Of a stretch of 64,000 bases of DNA, positions 22,466 through 33,660 are shown piece by piece. The notes below the pieces were generated by a model that worked only from the letters and a program-made list of their open reading frames with translations, searched no databases and was not told where the DNA came from. The stretch covers positions 62,001-126,000 of the forward strand of contig JAOANU010000010.1 of NCBI GenBank assembly GCA_034387635.1, read 5' to 3'. This DNA comes from Rhodosporidiobolus odoratus (taxonomy: Eukaryota; Basidiomycota; Microbotryomycetes; Sporidiobolales; Sporidiobolaceae). Numbering within the stretch: the stretch's first letter is position 1; every line of letters begins with the position of its first letter. A program made the translations under genes and the position numbers.

Positions 22466-23987
22466 ATGCCGCCCAAAATTATCCTCACCCGCCCTCTCCC
22501 CGCCGATAAGCTTGCCGGAGGAGCTGTGCTCGACAAAGCGGAACAGGACGGCTTGATTCAACTCGTCAAATGGGACAAGGACGAACCGGTCGACCGCAAA
22601 TGGTTGTTGGAGGAACTGAGGAAGGGGGGAACGAGTGGACTGCTGTGCATGATCGCGGGTGAAAAGGTGCGTTCGCTCTACGCATCTTTTTCTCCCCTGG
22701 CGAGGCGACTGGCCTCTCGGCTCTCCAATCCGCTTACTGGCTTCTGACGCGGACTTGACCGACACTCGTTGCTTCACAGATCGACGAGGAGCTACTCGAG
22801 GCGGGTAGGCTTTTCTCGCCGTCCCGTCCTTTCTTTTCCTCCCTGAGCCTGGTCCCTCTCTTGTATCGCAACTGACCCTTCTTATATGCAGCGGGTCCAT
22901 CGCTCAAAGTCATCTCGACCATGTCAGCTGGTTTTGACCACATCGACACGGCCGCTCTAGCCAAGCGTGGCATTAGCCTGGGAACCAGTGCGCCGTGTTT
23001 TCCCCTGCTGAGCTCAAGTCTGGTCCGCTAAACCTGTCTCCTCGGCGACCTACAGCTCCGGATGCTCTGACTGATGCGACAGCAGACACCGGTGCCATGC
23101 TCGTTCTGATGGCCTCGCGACGAGCAGGAGAGGTGCCGCTTTCTTCCCTCTTCTCCCGAACGGACTGTCTAGCTGATTCCGACATGATACGCAGGGCATG
23201 CGAACCGTTCTCGACGGCAAATGGCCGACGATGCCGTGGAACCCGCTCTTGCTTTGTGGGCATGCTCTAACCAAGGTGAGCCGTACTGACTAGTACACTC
23301 TTCGCACGTCGACAGCTCGCTCATGTTGCATGTTACCCTAGTCCACGGTTGGCATCCTCGGCTTCGGAAAGATCGGCCAGCTCACACTCAAGGTAACTCA
23401 TCCGTTTTGCCGTCAACCCTTCGGCCCTTACTGACTTTTCCCGCTGACCTTCTCAGCGCCTCCTCGGTGTCGGCATTTCCCGCGCCCTCTACGCCACCTC
23501 CCAGATCGGCAAACCCCTGGCCCCCTCCAAAGACTTCTTCAACATTCAAGCCAGTGCCGCTTTCCACGGCGTCGACCTCGAACCCGCCCAGTCCTACGAA
23601 CAACTCGCCGCCGAAAGCGATTTTCTTGTCCTATGCTGCCCGCTTACGCCAGAGACCAAGGGGCTCGTGGGTACTGAATTCCTCGGCAAGATGAAGCCTA
23701 CAGCCTACCTGGTCAATACAGCTCGAGGCCCTGTCGTCGATTCTGCCGCCCTCGTCGAGGCTGTTCGGAATGGTAAACTCGCCGGTGCGGGCTTGGACGT
23801 CGCTACAGGAGAGCCAAACATCACTGCCGATGACCCGCTCGTGAAGGAGCAGCGGATCGTGCTGCTACCGCATATCGGGAGCGCGACGGAAGAGGCCCGG
23901 AGCGAGATGAGCCGACATGCTGCCTTGAATGTGCTGGCTGGCGCGGGCGCCGAGGGTTTCGAGTGGGCAAACGAGGTCAAGCTGTAG
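22466..23987 (+). CDS. D-2-hydroxyacid dehydrogenase, glyoxylate/hydroxypyruvate reductase-like
   Basis: Seven exons (22466-22666, 22780-22804, 22892-22987, 23056-23132, 23195-23275, 23342-23392, 23457-23987) give 353 residues, the normal length for the family. Substrate-domain segments: LKVISTMSAGFDHID. Nucleotide-binding motif STVGILGFGKIGQ (GxGxxG). Catalytic triad in order: Arg in YLVNTARGPVVD, Glu in LDVATGEPN, His in LLPHIGSAT. These enzymes reduce glyoxylate or hydroxypyruvate with NAD(P)H, linking glyoxylate, glycine and serine metabolism. The closest resemblance is to the GRHPR group; exact substrate and cofactor preference cannot be read. No targeting peptide is evident. Confidence 0.9.
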
Positions 23988-24316
23988 ATGGGCAAGAGGC
24001 AATAGAGAAGGAAAACCTGTTTCGTCTTCCCTTCCTGCTCTGCACGCGACAAGGGGGCAAGGTGAGAGACACGGGCTGAGGGAAGTAAGCGTACCGACTC
24101 GAGCGCGAGAAGCGATACTGAATGTCGCAGAGGAAGGAAGCTAGGAAAAGAGAGAAAACGAGCAACCCTGAAGATCGAGGAGAGAATAAGCGCGAGGCAT
24201 TGTAGATTGCACAGCCTCGGTACCCGGCGTTGGGCGTGTTGAGACTTTCTCGGACGTACAGTACTCGGGCGGCAAAACGATCACACAATGAAATGCTGAA
24301 TAAACACCTACAGACC
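23988..24316. other. Convergent 3' intergenic region
   Basis: 329 bases between the stop codons of two convergent genes. No coding sequence supported; it must hold both polyadenylation regions. Confidence 0.4.
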
Positions 24317-26700
24317 CTATCCGACGATCGCGGTAACGCCCCCATGCCAGCTCTCCACCCTCCTTGCTGCGACGTAACTGAACGTACTTTGCTGTATATA
24401 GAATGGACTCAGAATAAATGCAGAAGGAGTGAAAACACAGCAGAACGCACCTTGGTTCCCACAAACCCTATCCCGCGACTCAACAAGGCGGAGTCTACAA
24501 CGCCGGGCCACCACCCTCCGAAGCGTGCAGCGGTTGCGACTGTTCGGATAGAGGGAGGAATCAGTACTATGAAAGGCAGGAGGACAAGGGCTCCGACGCA
24601 CATTCAATGTGATTTGCGTAATGCCATCCGGCTTTGCTGAGCTTCATGATGAAGGCCGGGTCGTCGCTGTTCAAGATTGACGGTCAGCACACCGAGCGAC
24701 TCACGTGAGGAGTGAAAGGTCAAGCGTACCTGTCCGTAGCGAACACGATAGGAATCCTCCCCTTCGGTCCATTCTTCCTCTTCTTTAATTCGGCCTCGAC
24801 TTGCTTGACGCCCGCCATGTAGGTTTTGATGACCTCGTCGTAAGCCTTGCTAGCGCGACCGAGCGTGATGAAGTCGCCTTGTCGGATCTGGGCAGGGCAA
24901 GAACTGTCATCAGTCAGGTGTCGAGGAGAGCGACGGTAGACACAAAGGGCAAGCCGAGGAAAAGGGACGACAGACTTACGTGAACACCGATAAACTGCTT
25001 GCGCTTGGAGCCGAGCAGGGCAACCATGAACTCATCCGTGACATGATCCACATGCTTGTTAAACTTGAGGTGCTGACCCACATTCGCCCAAACCGGTCCA
25101 TCGGGCCTCAATTCCTCGATGGTGTACGTCTTGTCCACGCTCCCCTCGACAAACTTGACAGTCGGGACGTAGAACAAGTTCTCAAAGCACATGAGTTGCT
25201 GATCCGGGAAGGGAGGGGCGTTTTCCGTTCCAGCGAAGAAACGGTTGGCGGTTTCGGTCAGCCAAGGGGTGTTGTCTTGCGAAGAGAGGACCTCGATGCC
25301 GGGGAAGGTAATGGAGGTTTCGATCGAGGATGGGACCTGGAGTTGTCCGGGGAACGGCCAGAAGTGCGTCTTGACGTTGTACCGCTCGAGGGGTCGCTCG
25401 TCTCGCCATCCCCAGCAGGAGAGCACCTCGGATTGCGTGCCGGTGATGTCGGGGATCTTGACGTCTTGCCATTGTACCATGGAAATATTCGAGTAGTAGC
25501 CGAAGGACTTGAGGTCGAAGAATTCGGAAAGAAGGACGTCGCCGCCCTCGGAGTGAGTAGCCTTGAGCTCAGGACTGCAGACACGATTGCGTCAGTGTAC
25601 GCTCGAGAGGCACCGCAGGAGTGACTCTGCCATGATGGAATTGGGGGAATCCACGCACAGGATAGCAGCTCGGTCGAGACGTTGCGCAACATGGACGAGC
25701 TTGAAGAGCTCGAGGAGCTGGTTGGCTATGGAAAACTCAATGACTCAGTCCTTTGCTCGACGAGGGGTAACAAAGTCAGAGAAGAGTCGACTTACTCAGA
25801 CCGCCATACGGGAAACTCGTCACATACCCACTTCCCTCCTTCAGATTGGCCCGGAACGAATGCAGTGGGATATTGCTCTTGAGTGGGTATTTCGGTCCCA
25901 GACTTTTGATTTTAGCCTTTTCCATCATGCGTCCACCTCGGGACTTGCCGGTGGAGGATCGCCCGCCCAGCAGGAGCAGTAGAAGGAGGGTGAAGACGGC
26001 GGCTCCGGCAGCGAGGCGCTCATAGGTGCGGCGGTTGCGGCGTACGGTTGGAGTGTAAAACTGGTCGAACTGCGCGGCAGGGAGAATGTGTAAGTTTGGG
26101 CAAAGGGCGCAAGGCGAAACGAGGAATGTAACGTACAAAGGCTCCGATAGCTCCACTTGGTCGCCTTCCCTTGCTGTCATCATCGGCATTCCCAGCGTTC
26201 AGCCTCAAACCCTCGGAGAAATCATCCATATCCAACTCGACATGGCTCTTCTCATCCTCGTACCTTTTCATCGGTTCGACCGCCTCATAATTCCCTCGTC
26301 CATCTCCATTGCCGGCCAACCACCCGAGGGGTAAGAAAGTCGATTTCCCCCCCGAAGCGCCACGCCAGTCGACGCTGGGCTTGTTCCATAGACTGGCATT
26401 GCTCGCTCGCCTCGCTGCCGGTTTCTGAGGAAGTTTGGTTTTTCCCGAGCCTCCTTTGGTCCCGCTTCGTTGTTCGTCACCGCTTGAACCGTCGAGGTGC
26501 TCGCGATCTTGCTGAGAGACGAGGGGAGTCTGAGGAATGGCCGGGGCGTGCTGGACGGGACGAGAGGACGGATCCGAAGTAAGGACGAGGTTGTCGTCGC
26601 CAATTTGAGCGGGAAAAGAGCTGCAACGTAATGCGAGGTCAGCTTGCTGCTTCGCTGTTTCATGAGGCTGGAAGAGCTGGACGTACGGTCGTCGGGACAT
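24317..26700 (-). CDS. Type II membrane GDP-fucose protein O-fucosyltransferase-like protein
   Basis: Nine minus-strand exons (26687-26700, 26137-26620, 25796-26069, 25659-25725, 24980-25574, 24730-24887, 24602-24666, 24451-24539, 24317-24391) give 606 residues. The first exon is only 14 nt. Order: ~180-residue disordered cytosolic tail; membrane anchor LAAGAAVFTLLLLLLLGG; then a luminal domain with FPYGGLTNQLLELFKLV, AILPELKATHSEG, FIGVHIRQGDFITLG (the H-x-R-x-G-D-F pattern of the O-FucT superfamily), VFATDSDDPAF, and FGGWWPGVVDSALLSRG near the end. These are the nucleotide-sugar-binding features of PF10250-type fucosyltransferases. A role in modifying secretory glycoproteins is inferred; donor sugar and acceptor are unknown. 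Each splice join restores a family-like motif. Confidence 0.7.
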
Positions 26701-27660
26701 ATTGGCTCAATACGAACGGGAAGCTGGAGACCTCGAAGACGTCGATCAAGCGGCAAGAACTGGGGAAAAGCTAGAGGATCTCGCGAAGTAGCGACTATAG
26801 TGCGCGCCCACTGGCACTGTAGCGGGAGAGCGAGCCTTTGAGGAGTAGGAGCTGAATGTGAAGCGAGAGAAGCAGCGGAGGCGGGCAGGTAGACAAGGCT
26901 TCACAATAATGGATGTCATAGCCATCCAGACCGTCCAGGGTTAGAGACACCGGCCGCATCTCCGAACGAGGAAAGAGTCTCGAAGAGATGGCGGGACGAC
27001 AAAGGCGGGCGCGCGTCGACTCCTCACATGTGCATGCGCAGAGGGCGTAGCAATCTCACAGCTAGGTCGCATTTGCTCCGCAGACCGCGGCGAGGTAGAG
27101 AAGGGGTGAACACAGCGGGAAAAGATTGGGCAGAGACTTTTTCGAAACCGTCTACTGCTCTCCCGGTTCGCAGCTTCCTCCAGCTACACACGGTGCGGGA
27201 CAGGGCCACTGCAAGACAGCTGCGCCTGTCACGCGCTTGAACCCGACCCAAGACGCGAAATGCGCCAACGTCGTTCATCGTTACCGCGACGAAAGAAACG
27301 AGTGAGCTACCTAAATCCGTCTGCCGCAGTACCCGCAAGCAATGAGACTCGAACGAGAGGGAGAGAGATGGAAAGAGAGAATGTGGGATGTCTATTGAAC
27401 GAGGCCGGTAGGGAGTCAAGGGTAAGGAGTGAGATCGTCTATTAAATCGAGAGTGTCGAGCGAGGTGAAACCGGAGGATGACATGAACTGGTGAGAAACC
27501 GAGTGTCTTTTGAGCAGAGCGAGAGAGCGAGAGAGAGCACGCATGAAACGAAGGGAAACTGTTTGTTTGAGAAGTGAGGTTGGTGGAAAAAGTCGAAAAC
27601 CCGATGGTGGAATGAGTGTGAATGACCGAGGACGGTAGACAGAAGAGGTGGACAGGACGG
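26701..27660. other. Intergenic, no supported gene
   Basis: About 960 bases between the 5' end of the O-fucosyltransferase-like gene and the 3' end of the secreted-protein gene. A long minus-strand frame crosses it but is only the antisense/out-of-frame reading of the neighbouring gene's 3' part and flank. Purine-rich (GAGA-type) tracts occur around 27355-27600. Confidence 0.4.
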
Positions 27661-28689
27661 CTATGACGGTGAGATGCTCCAGAGCTGACGTTCGCGGCGC
27701 TTGTCCTGCAGAAACAAGAGGTGAGTCCGATTTGGGGTCCGAGGTAGAAACTCTGCGCATACCTTTTCCGCCTTGCCCTTCCATCCGCCTTCTTCTCCAT
27801 CCCAAGCGCACTCTCCCCATCCGAGCCGTGCCCTGCTGTTCTTGCTCCCTTCCGGTGCCGGCACGAGCTCAACGCAGAGTCCTTTTGTGAGGCTGTGCAC
27901 GAAGCAGGAGGTCGCCGAATCCTCGTGAGGGTCGCAAGACTCGCAGAGTAGGCGGAACTGCAGGGGCAGGAGTCAGCTGCTCCGCCCTTGTGAGAACGTA
28001 TCGCTGGGGAATGAGCTCACGGCGTGGGAGGGTGCGCATGAACGAGCAGAATTGGACGAGGAAGGAGAGAAAGCATGCTGGGCTTGAACCTCCAGAGGGT
28101 TTGGCGGAGTATTTGCCGTTAGGCAGGTCGATGGGGCTGCCCCAGAGCTGCAATCAGAGAACAGGTCAAGGCCAGCATGAGAAGACGAGGGGGAAAAAAG
28201 GACGGACGTGATGGTGTAAATCCCCTCTTTGTCCGTTCCCTCAACGAACCACTCATACTCAAGCTCGAGCGACGCACTCCTCGACTTGCCGATTTTGGCC
28301 TGCAGCGAGACGGGCGGGTCAGCATCAATCCAGAACGGCGCAATAGAGACAAACAGAAGAGAAAGGTGCAATTTACCGCCTTGACACCATCAATCGCCGC
28401 CGCGTTTCCCGCTTTGCTAGCCACGGCCCTCCAGACGATATCAGCTGCACCCCAGCAGCGACCTGTTCAGTAAAGGCGCACTGGAGATCAAGCCTCGGAG
28501 ACTCCGCTTTCGCTGCTCACCTTGTCCAGATTTCCTAATCTCCTGTACCAGTCCCGAAAAGCGTGGGGTGCACCAGCTCTGAGTGGTTGATACGCTTGCC
28601 TTTTGCCGAGGAAGGGCGGCGGCTGTTGAGAAAGAGGGGAGGAGGGAGAGCGAAGCGAGGGAGAGGAGCGAGAGGGGAAGGGGGAGCAT
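27661..28689 (-). CDS. Small secreted Cys-containing protein of unknown function
   Basis: Six minus-strand exons (28521-28689, 28377-28462, 28208-28299, 28021-28147, 27763-27957, 27661-27705) give 237 residues. The start is a classic signal peptide (LPLPLSLLSLASLSLLPSFS, then TAAALP). The mature part has about nine cysteines spread over short segments: SWCTPRF, RCWGAADIVW, PSTCLTAN, RSCAPS, FRLLCESCDP, ATSCFVHSL, KGLCVELVP and GECAWDG. No membrane segment follows. I do not recognise the family; disulfide-rich secreted proteins of this size are often wall proteins or effectors, but nothing here proves it. An alternative donor (28207 region) was chosen because it keeps the cysteine-rich frame open. 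A 100-residue hydrophobic frame immediately upstream (28696-28998) may be leader sequence. Confidence 0.6.
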
Positions 28690-29336
28690 GCGGTGCTAAG
28701 CTGGCTGGATAGAGACGGTGAAGAGGGCACCGAGTGTGGGTAGAGCGAGGCTTGTAGCGTTGCTTGTGGTCGAGGTGCGTGGTGTAAGGGAGAGAGAGAG
28801 TCGCTGCAGCAGGAGAGATGCTGCTGCGCAGAGGAGAGGAGCGGAGGCTGAGGAGGCGAGGGGCGGAACGTGCGGTGCAGCGGGAGCGACAGTAGAAAGG
28901 CTGGGTATCCTAAGGTAGGTGAACGAGCAGAGTACAACGCCAGCTATCGACACGAACGAAAAAGTGGCCAACGGACGGAGAAAGACAATAAGCGACAAGG
29001 ATTCCCTTCGAGATCTGCAACTTACAAGGTCTCACACGTCCCTCTGTGACGGGCATGGCCGACCCGGCTCACTTGGCCTTCTCAACCTTGACTTGCGAAC
29101 GCTCCCGACGAGCGCAGCATCAAACAGACAGAGCGCCGAGGCCTATCACGAGAGTATAGATGGGCAAGCATGATGATGCAACCACAAGCGCAACGTCCCA
29201 ACCAGTCCTCGCTGCTCCTCTTCCCCTTTCACCTCCTCCTGCTCGACCTGTTCTCGCCCGGTGAGCTCGAGCAGCGGTCGTAACCGTCCCTCGCACTCTA
29301 ATCGAAGCTGCTGCGCGAGCGATAGAGCGTGCGACG
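28690..29336. other. Intergenic; promoter of the secreted-protein gene and 3' end of the KH gene
   Basis: About 650 bases. One open minus-strand frame (28696-28998) reads as hydrophobic and ends right before the secreted-protein ATG; I treat it as leader/promoter rather than a gene. Confidence 0.35.
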
Positions 29337-32180
29337 CTACGCCGCGTCCTCAGATGACGAAGAGCGGGCACGGGACTCGCCGCGCTGGTCCCGCGACAAA
29401 GGCGAAGCGGCGCTATACTTCGACACGTCCGTTGAATAATCCTGCTAACACAAGCTCGTCAGCAGTTGCACCATCGCTGAGCGTGGACACAGAGAAAGGG
29501 AGACACACCTCTTCCACTCTCCTTCTCTTGCCCCTCTCCCGCTCTACCGCCTTTTCCTCCTGCGACCTCTTCACCTTCCCTCTCAACTCCTCTTCCTCCT
29601 CCGCCTCCCGACTCAATCCCCTATCCGAAAGTGCATTGCGCGTCTGCGTAGACAGAACTGTGGACGTGCCATCGACCAGAGCGGGCGGGTGAGCTCTTCC
29701 ATCAAAGGTGGGAAAGGACCCGTCAGAGGGTCGGAACGTAGGGGGGAACCGCTCGGAGAGGGAAGAGTGAGACGGGGCCACGGAAGACGAGGTTGTCGAG
29801 CTACGACGACGGAAACGGGTCGAAGAGGGTGAATGACGGAAACCTTGGCATGAGGTCGGGCTGGAAGGACCGTCATGGTTGTGGACGGGCGACCGCATCT
29901 CCGTACGTTGAGTCGCCTTAAAACGGGCTGTATTTGGCATGGAGCGGTACAAGCGACAGAAGGAGGAACCGAGTTGAGAAGGTCAGCCTGGTGATTCCTT
30001 TGCCCCAACGTGAACGGGGAAGGCCGTACCTCCCGCCTTCCTCCTACTCCCCTCTCCCTCGCTGACGATAACTTTTTCGCGCGCCACCGGCAACTTCCAC
30101 CCTTTCTCAACGATCCCAACAGTCCTCTCAACATCCCTCAACGCCGTCTCGACGGCTTCCCTCTCGGCACCCTTGACGACGACGCACGTCTCGCTCTCCG
30201 AGGCATGGAGAGAGACGATACATCCGGTAGTTTCTCTGATGAAGGTGGCGGCGGTCGAAGGGGCGAGGAAACGGATCGCAGCGTAGGCAGGGATTCTGTA
30301 CAGTTGAGGCGAGGGAAACAAGGTTAGCACCGCCTTCGGATGGAGAGCTGGGCACAAGAAAGAGCTTACGAGACTCTGACCTCGACCGGACCGGTGCTGG
30401 TGTTTTCCTCCGGGGTGATCTCACTGCGCCTGCCCTCTTCTTCCTCCTCTTCTTTCAGATCAAGGTCCATTGAGCTTCCCTCACTGTGGCGGCCACCCAC
30501 TTCAGTTCCCTTGTTAGGTCTAGCCGCTTTGAACGGCGGCGGTTGAAACGCTGAAACCGGCGACTCTGGCGAAACCGCCGTCATGCCGAGGTCAAGCGGC
30601 GAGTAAGGCGGATCTTCGGGCGGCGACAGGCGAGGCGCGGGCGAATCCCAGCTTGTACGACGGCGGGTCAGCGAGAGCGTCCGAGGAGGTTGCGGTGAGT
30701 GCGGAGGCGGAGCGAACCGCGGCCCGTAGTATCGAGGAGGAGGAGGAGGAGGAGGTGCGAACCGATCCTGTGCACGTCGCCGGGACTGGTCGTCTACTTG
30801 GGTCGAGCCAAACGAAGGCGGAGGAAGATCGAGATCGGCATAGAAAATACTGGTCGGATCGTTGGAGAGAAGGAAAGGCGGCAAATCGATCACCGCCGTG
30901 GGAGGAGGATCGAGAAAACGCTCCCCGAGGACGCCTTGTTCCGCCACCAGCTTCCGTTCGTCATAGTGTACCCAGTCGCGTAGGGCTATCATATTGCGCT
31001 CGACCGGGCTGAAGCCATGCCAGGCTTCGAGGTAGACGGTCCGCTCGATGAGGTTAAGCGCATAGCGGATCGTATGGACGGTGCCAACGAGGCAGCCGAC
31101 GGCGTGACGAGCGGTGTTTTGATGAATGCTGAAGTCGAACAGGTTGCAGGCCTGTCGGAGTCGTTCAATGGTCTGGCCACCCCGGCCGTGGAGTACGCCA
31201 CCGGTTTTTCTGAGCGGGAAGACGATGCGGTAAGAATATTTGGATCGAGGTGATGGCGGGGTTGGAGGACATGGGGATTTCGAGTGGTTACTGATTCAGC
31301 GGAACGATGGGACCCCTTAGCATTGGTAAGCGAATGTAGGCAACGAGGCAAGCGCACCTCTCGTCTCTCTGCTTCATACCCCTGCTTTTAGCGCCCATAG
31401 CTTCATCAAGCAACTCGCTCAACTCACCCGGAAAAGGCTCCTCGTGAATCCACTTCTCACTCCAACACAACCACCTCGCACCCTCGAGATGCTCCTTCTC
31501 AAACGTATTAAACCTTCCCCAAACCTCTCTATAAACGAACGAATAAATCCCATCGAGGGCAGTCTGAAAAGCCTCTCGACGAGCGGCGACCATTTCAATG
31601 TAGACGAAGCGGTCTGGGGTTGTCTTGGTGCGCAGTAGGATGAGTCCGGCTTGCGAGGCGAAGCGGGGGCTGAGAAGGCCACCTTGGCCGAGAAGCTCGA
31701 CGAGGCTTCGGAAGGGTAGCTTGACGATGTAAGCCAGGAGACGTGGTGGCGGAGATGGTCGGGTTCGATCGGTGGACGACTACGAGAGTAAGAACGCTTG
31801 AGATCAGATGGAATGGACCACTCGAGGGGAAGAGGCAGGACTGACCGATCGTACTACCCCCGAAGGCCTCCAGCTGCTCGAGTAGTCTTTTACGTGGCCG
31901 ACTCTTGGCGAGGGCTGTCGATTGCGATGTTCGGTAAGTCTCCGCCAAATTCGATGAAGAGGAAAGAAACAGGCCTACCTCGCGGCTTCTCTTCCGTTTG
32001 AGCGACTCGGAGCCGGGAAGCAGCTACCATACACGCTAGACGTCAGCTTGCACATGTTTTCGATGAGAAAGAGGAAAAGAGTACCGAGTTCCTCTCCTCA
32101 AAGTTATCCCTGCCATCAGAGAGCGCATCACTGGCAGGTAGCGTTGCCGTGGTGGCGATAGGATGTGCTTGATCCATCAT
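29337..32180 (-). CDS. Triple KH-like RNA-binding protein, paralog A
   Basis: Eight minus-strand exons (32085-32180, 31979-32023, 31858-31914, 31358-31779, 30370-31290, 30030-30295, 29509-29927, 29337-29441) give 776 residues. KH1 (~80-145): YIVKLPFRSLVELLGQGGLL (GxxG loop GQGG), followed by WLCWSEKW. KH2 (~225-295): YRIVFPLRKTGGVLHGRGG, followed by the linker RDWVHYDERKLVAEQG. A Pro-rich disordered stretch leads to a degenerate KH3 (~515-580): IPAYAAIRFLAPSTAATFIR. A Ser/Arg/Glu-rich tail ends with a basic segment (ERERGKRRRVEE). KH domains bind short single-stranded RNA, so an mRNA or snRNP-related role is likely but not shown. Two paralogs occur at 50.2-52.7 and 53.0-55.7 kb with the same order of modules. 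I know no named family with this architecture. Confidence 0.75.
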
Positions 32181-32191
32181 GACTGCGACAT
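32177..32191 (-). promoter_or_regulatory. Five-codon upstream ORF overlapping the paralog A start
   Basis: An ATG at 32191-32189 opens the tiny frame M-S-Q-S-stop; its TGA overlaps the first ATG of the main frame (ATGATG). If translated, termination would leave ribosomes exactly at the main start, an arrangement that allows coupled reinitiation. It assumes transcription starts upstream of 32191. Confidence 0.4.
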
Positions 32192-32567
32192 GAAGAGAAC
32201 GAGGTGAACGGAGGGGGGAAACGGGAGGAAGGGAGATGAAGCGGTCAAAGCGATTCGGCGCCCAATGTCAGAACGGACGAGATTGATATACTGCGCAGTG
32301 CTTCCTTGGGTAGACGCTTTCCTGATATGTTGTCAACACACCGAAGCGCTGCCAACGCTAACCGCAACTCTAGGCACACGCTTGCGCCGCCAAACGAGTA
32401 AAAAAAGAGACCAGCGGTGTAGAGCATGCTTGCAGCTTCCGGAAGCAAGCCACAGACAAGCAAGTGTCTCGCAAGCCTACCTCTTTCACTGCCATACTCC
32501 CCTGACCTCTTTGCGTCAGCCGCAAGAAGAGCGACTCCGCCGTTCCGTCTCCTTGTCACCCAACTGT
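32192..32567. other. Probable promoter of KH paralog A and 3' end of the bL35m gene
   Basis: About 375 bases with no supported gene. Confidence 0.4.
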
Positions 32568-33078
32568 CTAAGCATACGGCATCAACCTCCTTAACGTCTT
32601 CTTCTCCGGCGCTGTCGCATAGGCCGTTTGACCTAGCCGATTCAGACGAGTTGGCGACATGGCACCCGACGAGTTTTTGTGTACGCGACCGGTTTTCGCC
32701 TGGATTGAAAGTAGGTTGAGGTAAGAGCGTTTGTAAGGGATGGGATGACGGCGGAGACAGGTAGGAGAGGGAAAGCGCAGTGACGGAAGTGATGAAGTGT
32801 CACAGAGGAAGAAGCGGAAAGATGGTCAGTATTGAACCAATACAGAAAAAGAAAGAACCGTCTGGACGCACCCGCTTGAACTCTCCGCCCGCCAGCGCCG
32901 TGAACCTCTTTGCAGCTCCCTTGTGCGTTTTGAGCTTGATCTTTGTCGGCTTGCGTTGCAGGAAGGTTGCTGGCGAGGAGGAGAAAAGGCGAGAGGTGGA
33001 AGAGGGCAGGGAGGAGAAGAGGCTGGAACCGGGCCGGGAGGAGAGCAGGGATGGGAGGCGCGGTAGGAGGGAGAACAT
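32568..33078 (-). CDS. Mitochondrial ribosomal protein bL35m
   Basis: Two minus-strand exons (32872-33078 and 32568-32699) separated by a 172-nt intron give 112 residues. The N-terminus is Arg/Ser-rich with no acids (LLPRLPSLLSSRPG), a mitochondrial presequence. The core KIKLKTHKGAAKRFTALAGG is the diagnostic bacterial L35 signature, followed by GEFKRAKTGRVHKN and a basic C-terminus (KKTLRRLMPYA). It would be a component of the large subunit of the mitochondrial ribosome. The ATG at 33078 was chosen because the presequence starts there; longer upstream frames have no ATG-supported homology. Confidence 0.9.
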
Positions 33079-33660
33079 GTCAGGCGTGTGGTGTAATCGG
33101 TTCGAGTCTCGGCTGTGAACGAAGGAGTGGAGAGGCAAGTCGAGGAGAATGGGGACGAGAGCTGCGCGGCACGATGAGGGGGTCAACCGGGTAGTACAAG
33201 GGGGTGCGACTGACGACGTGGATGCTGGTAGACCCCTGTACCAGCTCTTCCCAGCTGTGAAGGACTTGGGTCGGTCGCGAGATGAGGCCAAGAGACGGGA
33301 CGCTGTCGCTTTGTGGAAGACCGAAGGCGAGCTGAGGAACGAGCTGCTGAGCTTACCGAGCACCACCCGTGGCTATCGAAAGCTTGACTATTCTTGCGTA
33401 GGAGAGAGGCCAGAGAGGGAATGGCGAGAGTTTGTCTCATCGGAGCGGAAGCTCTTCTTCTCTCACGACAGAAAGACGGTCATCGCGCGAGGATAGACAC
33501 TGACAGGTGAGTTATCCACCCAGACCTCGTAACCGATCGTGACCGAGTCTAAGCAGAGAAGACAAAGTGATGACCCAATTTCCCCATCCCTCCCCTCGCG
33601 CTCCCCTCCTCAATTTCCCCCCCTCCCTCGCTGTCACCTTCGATCAGTCAGTAGAACAGC
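33079..33660. other. Divergent promoter between bL35m and the VAP gene
   Basis: 582 bases between two divergent start codons. No gene seen. A GGTTCGAGTCTC sequence near 33099 resembles a tRNA T-loop but lacks the rest of a tRNA. Confidence 0.45.

Noticed and set aside
27024..27872. 282-residue minus-strand open frame
   Set aside because: It begins inside the secreted-protein gene in another frame and runs into 3' flank; Arg/Ser/Phe-rich noise without motifs.
28696..28998. 100-residue hydrophobic minus-strand frame next to the secreted-protein gene
   Set aside because: Ends seven bases before the ATG at 28689, has no splice path into that gene and no recognisable family; treated as leader/promoter sequence.
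33090..33125. GGTTCGAGTCTC resembling a tRNA T-arm
   Set aside because: No acceptor stem, D-arm or anticodon arm can be placed around it; it sits directly upstream of the bL35m start.
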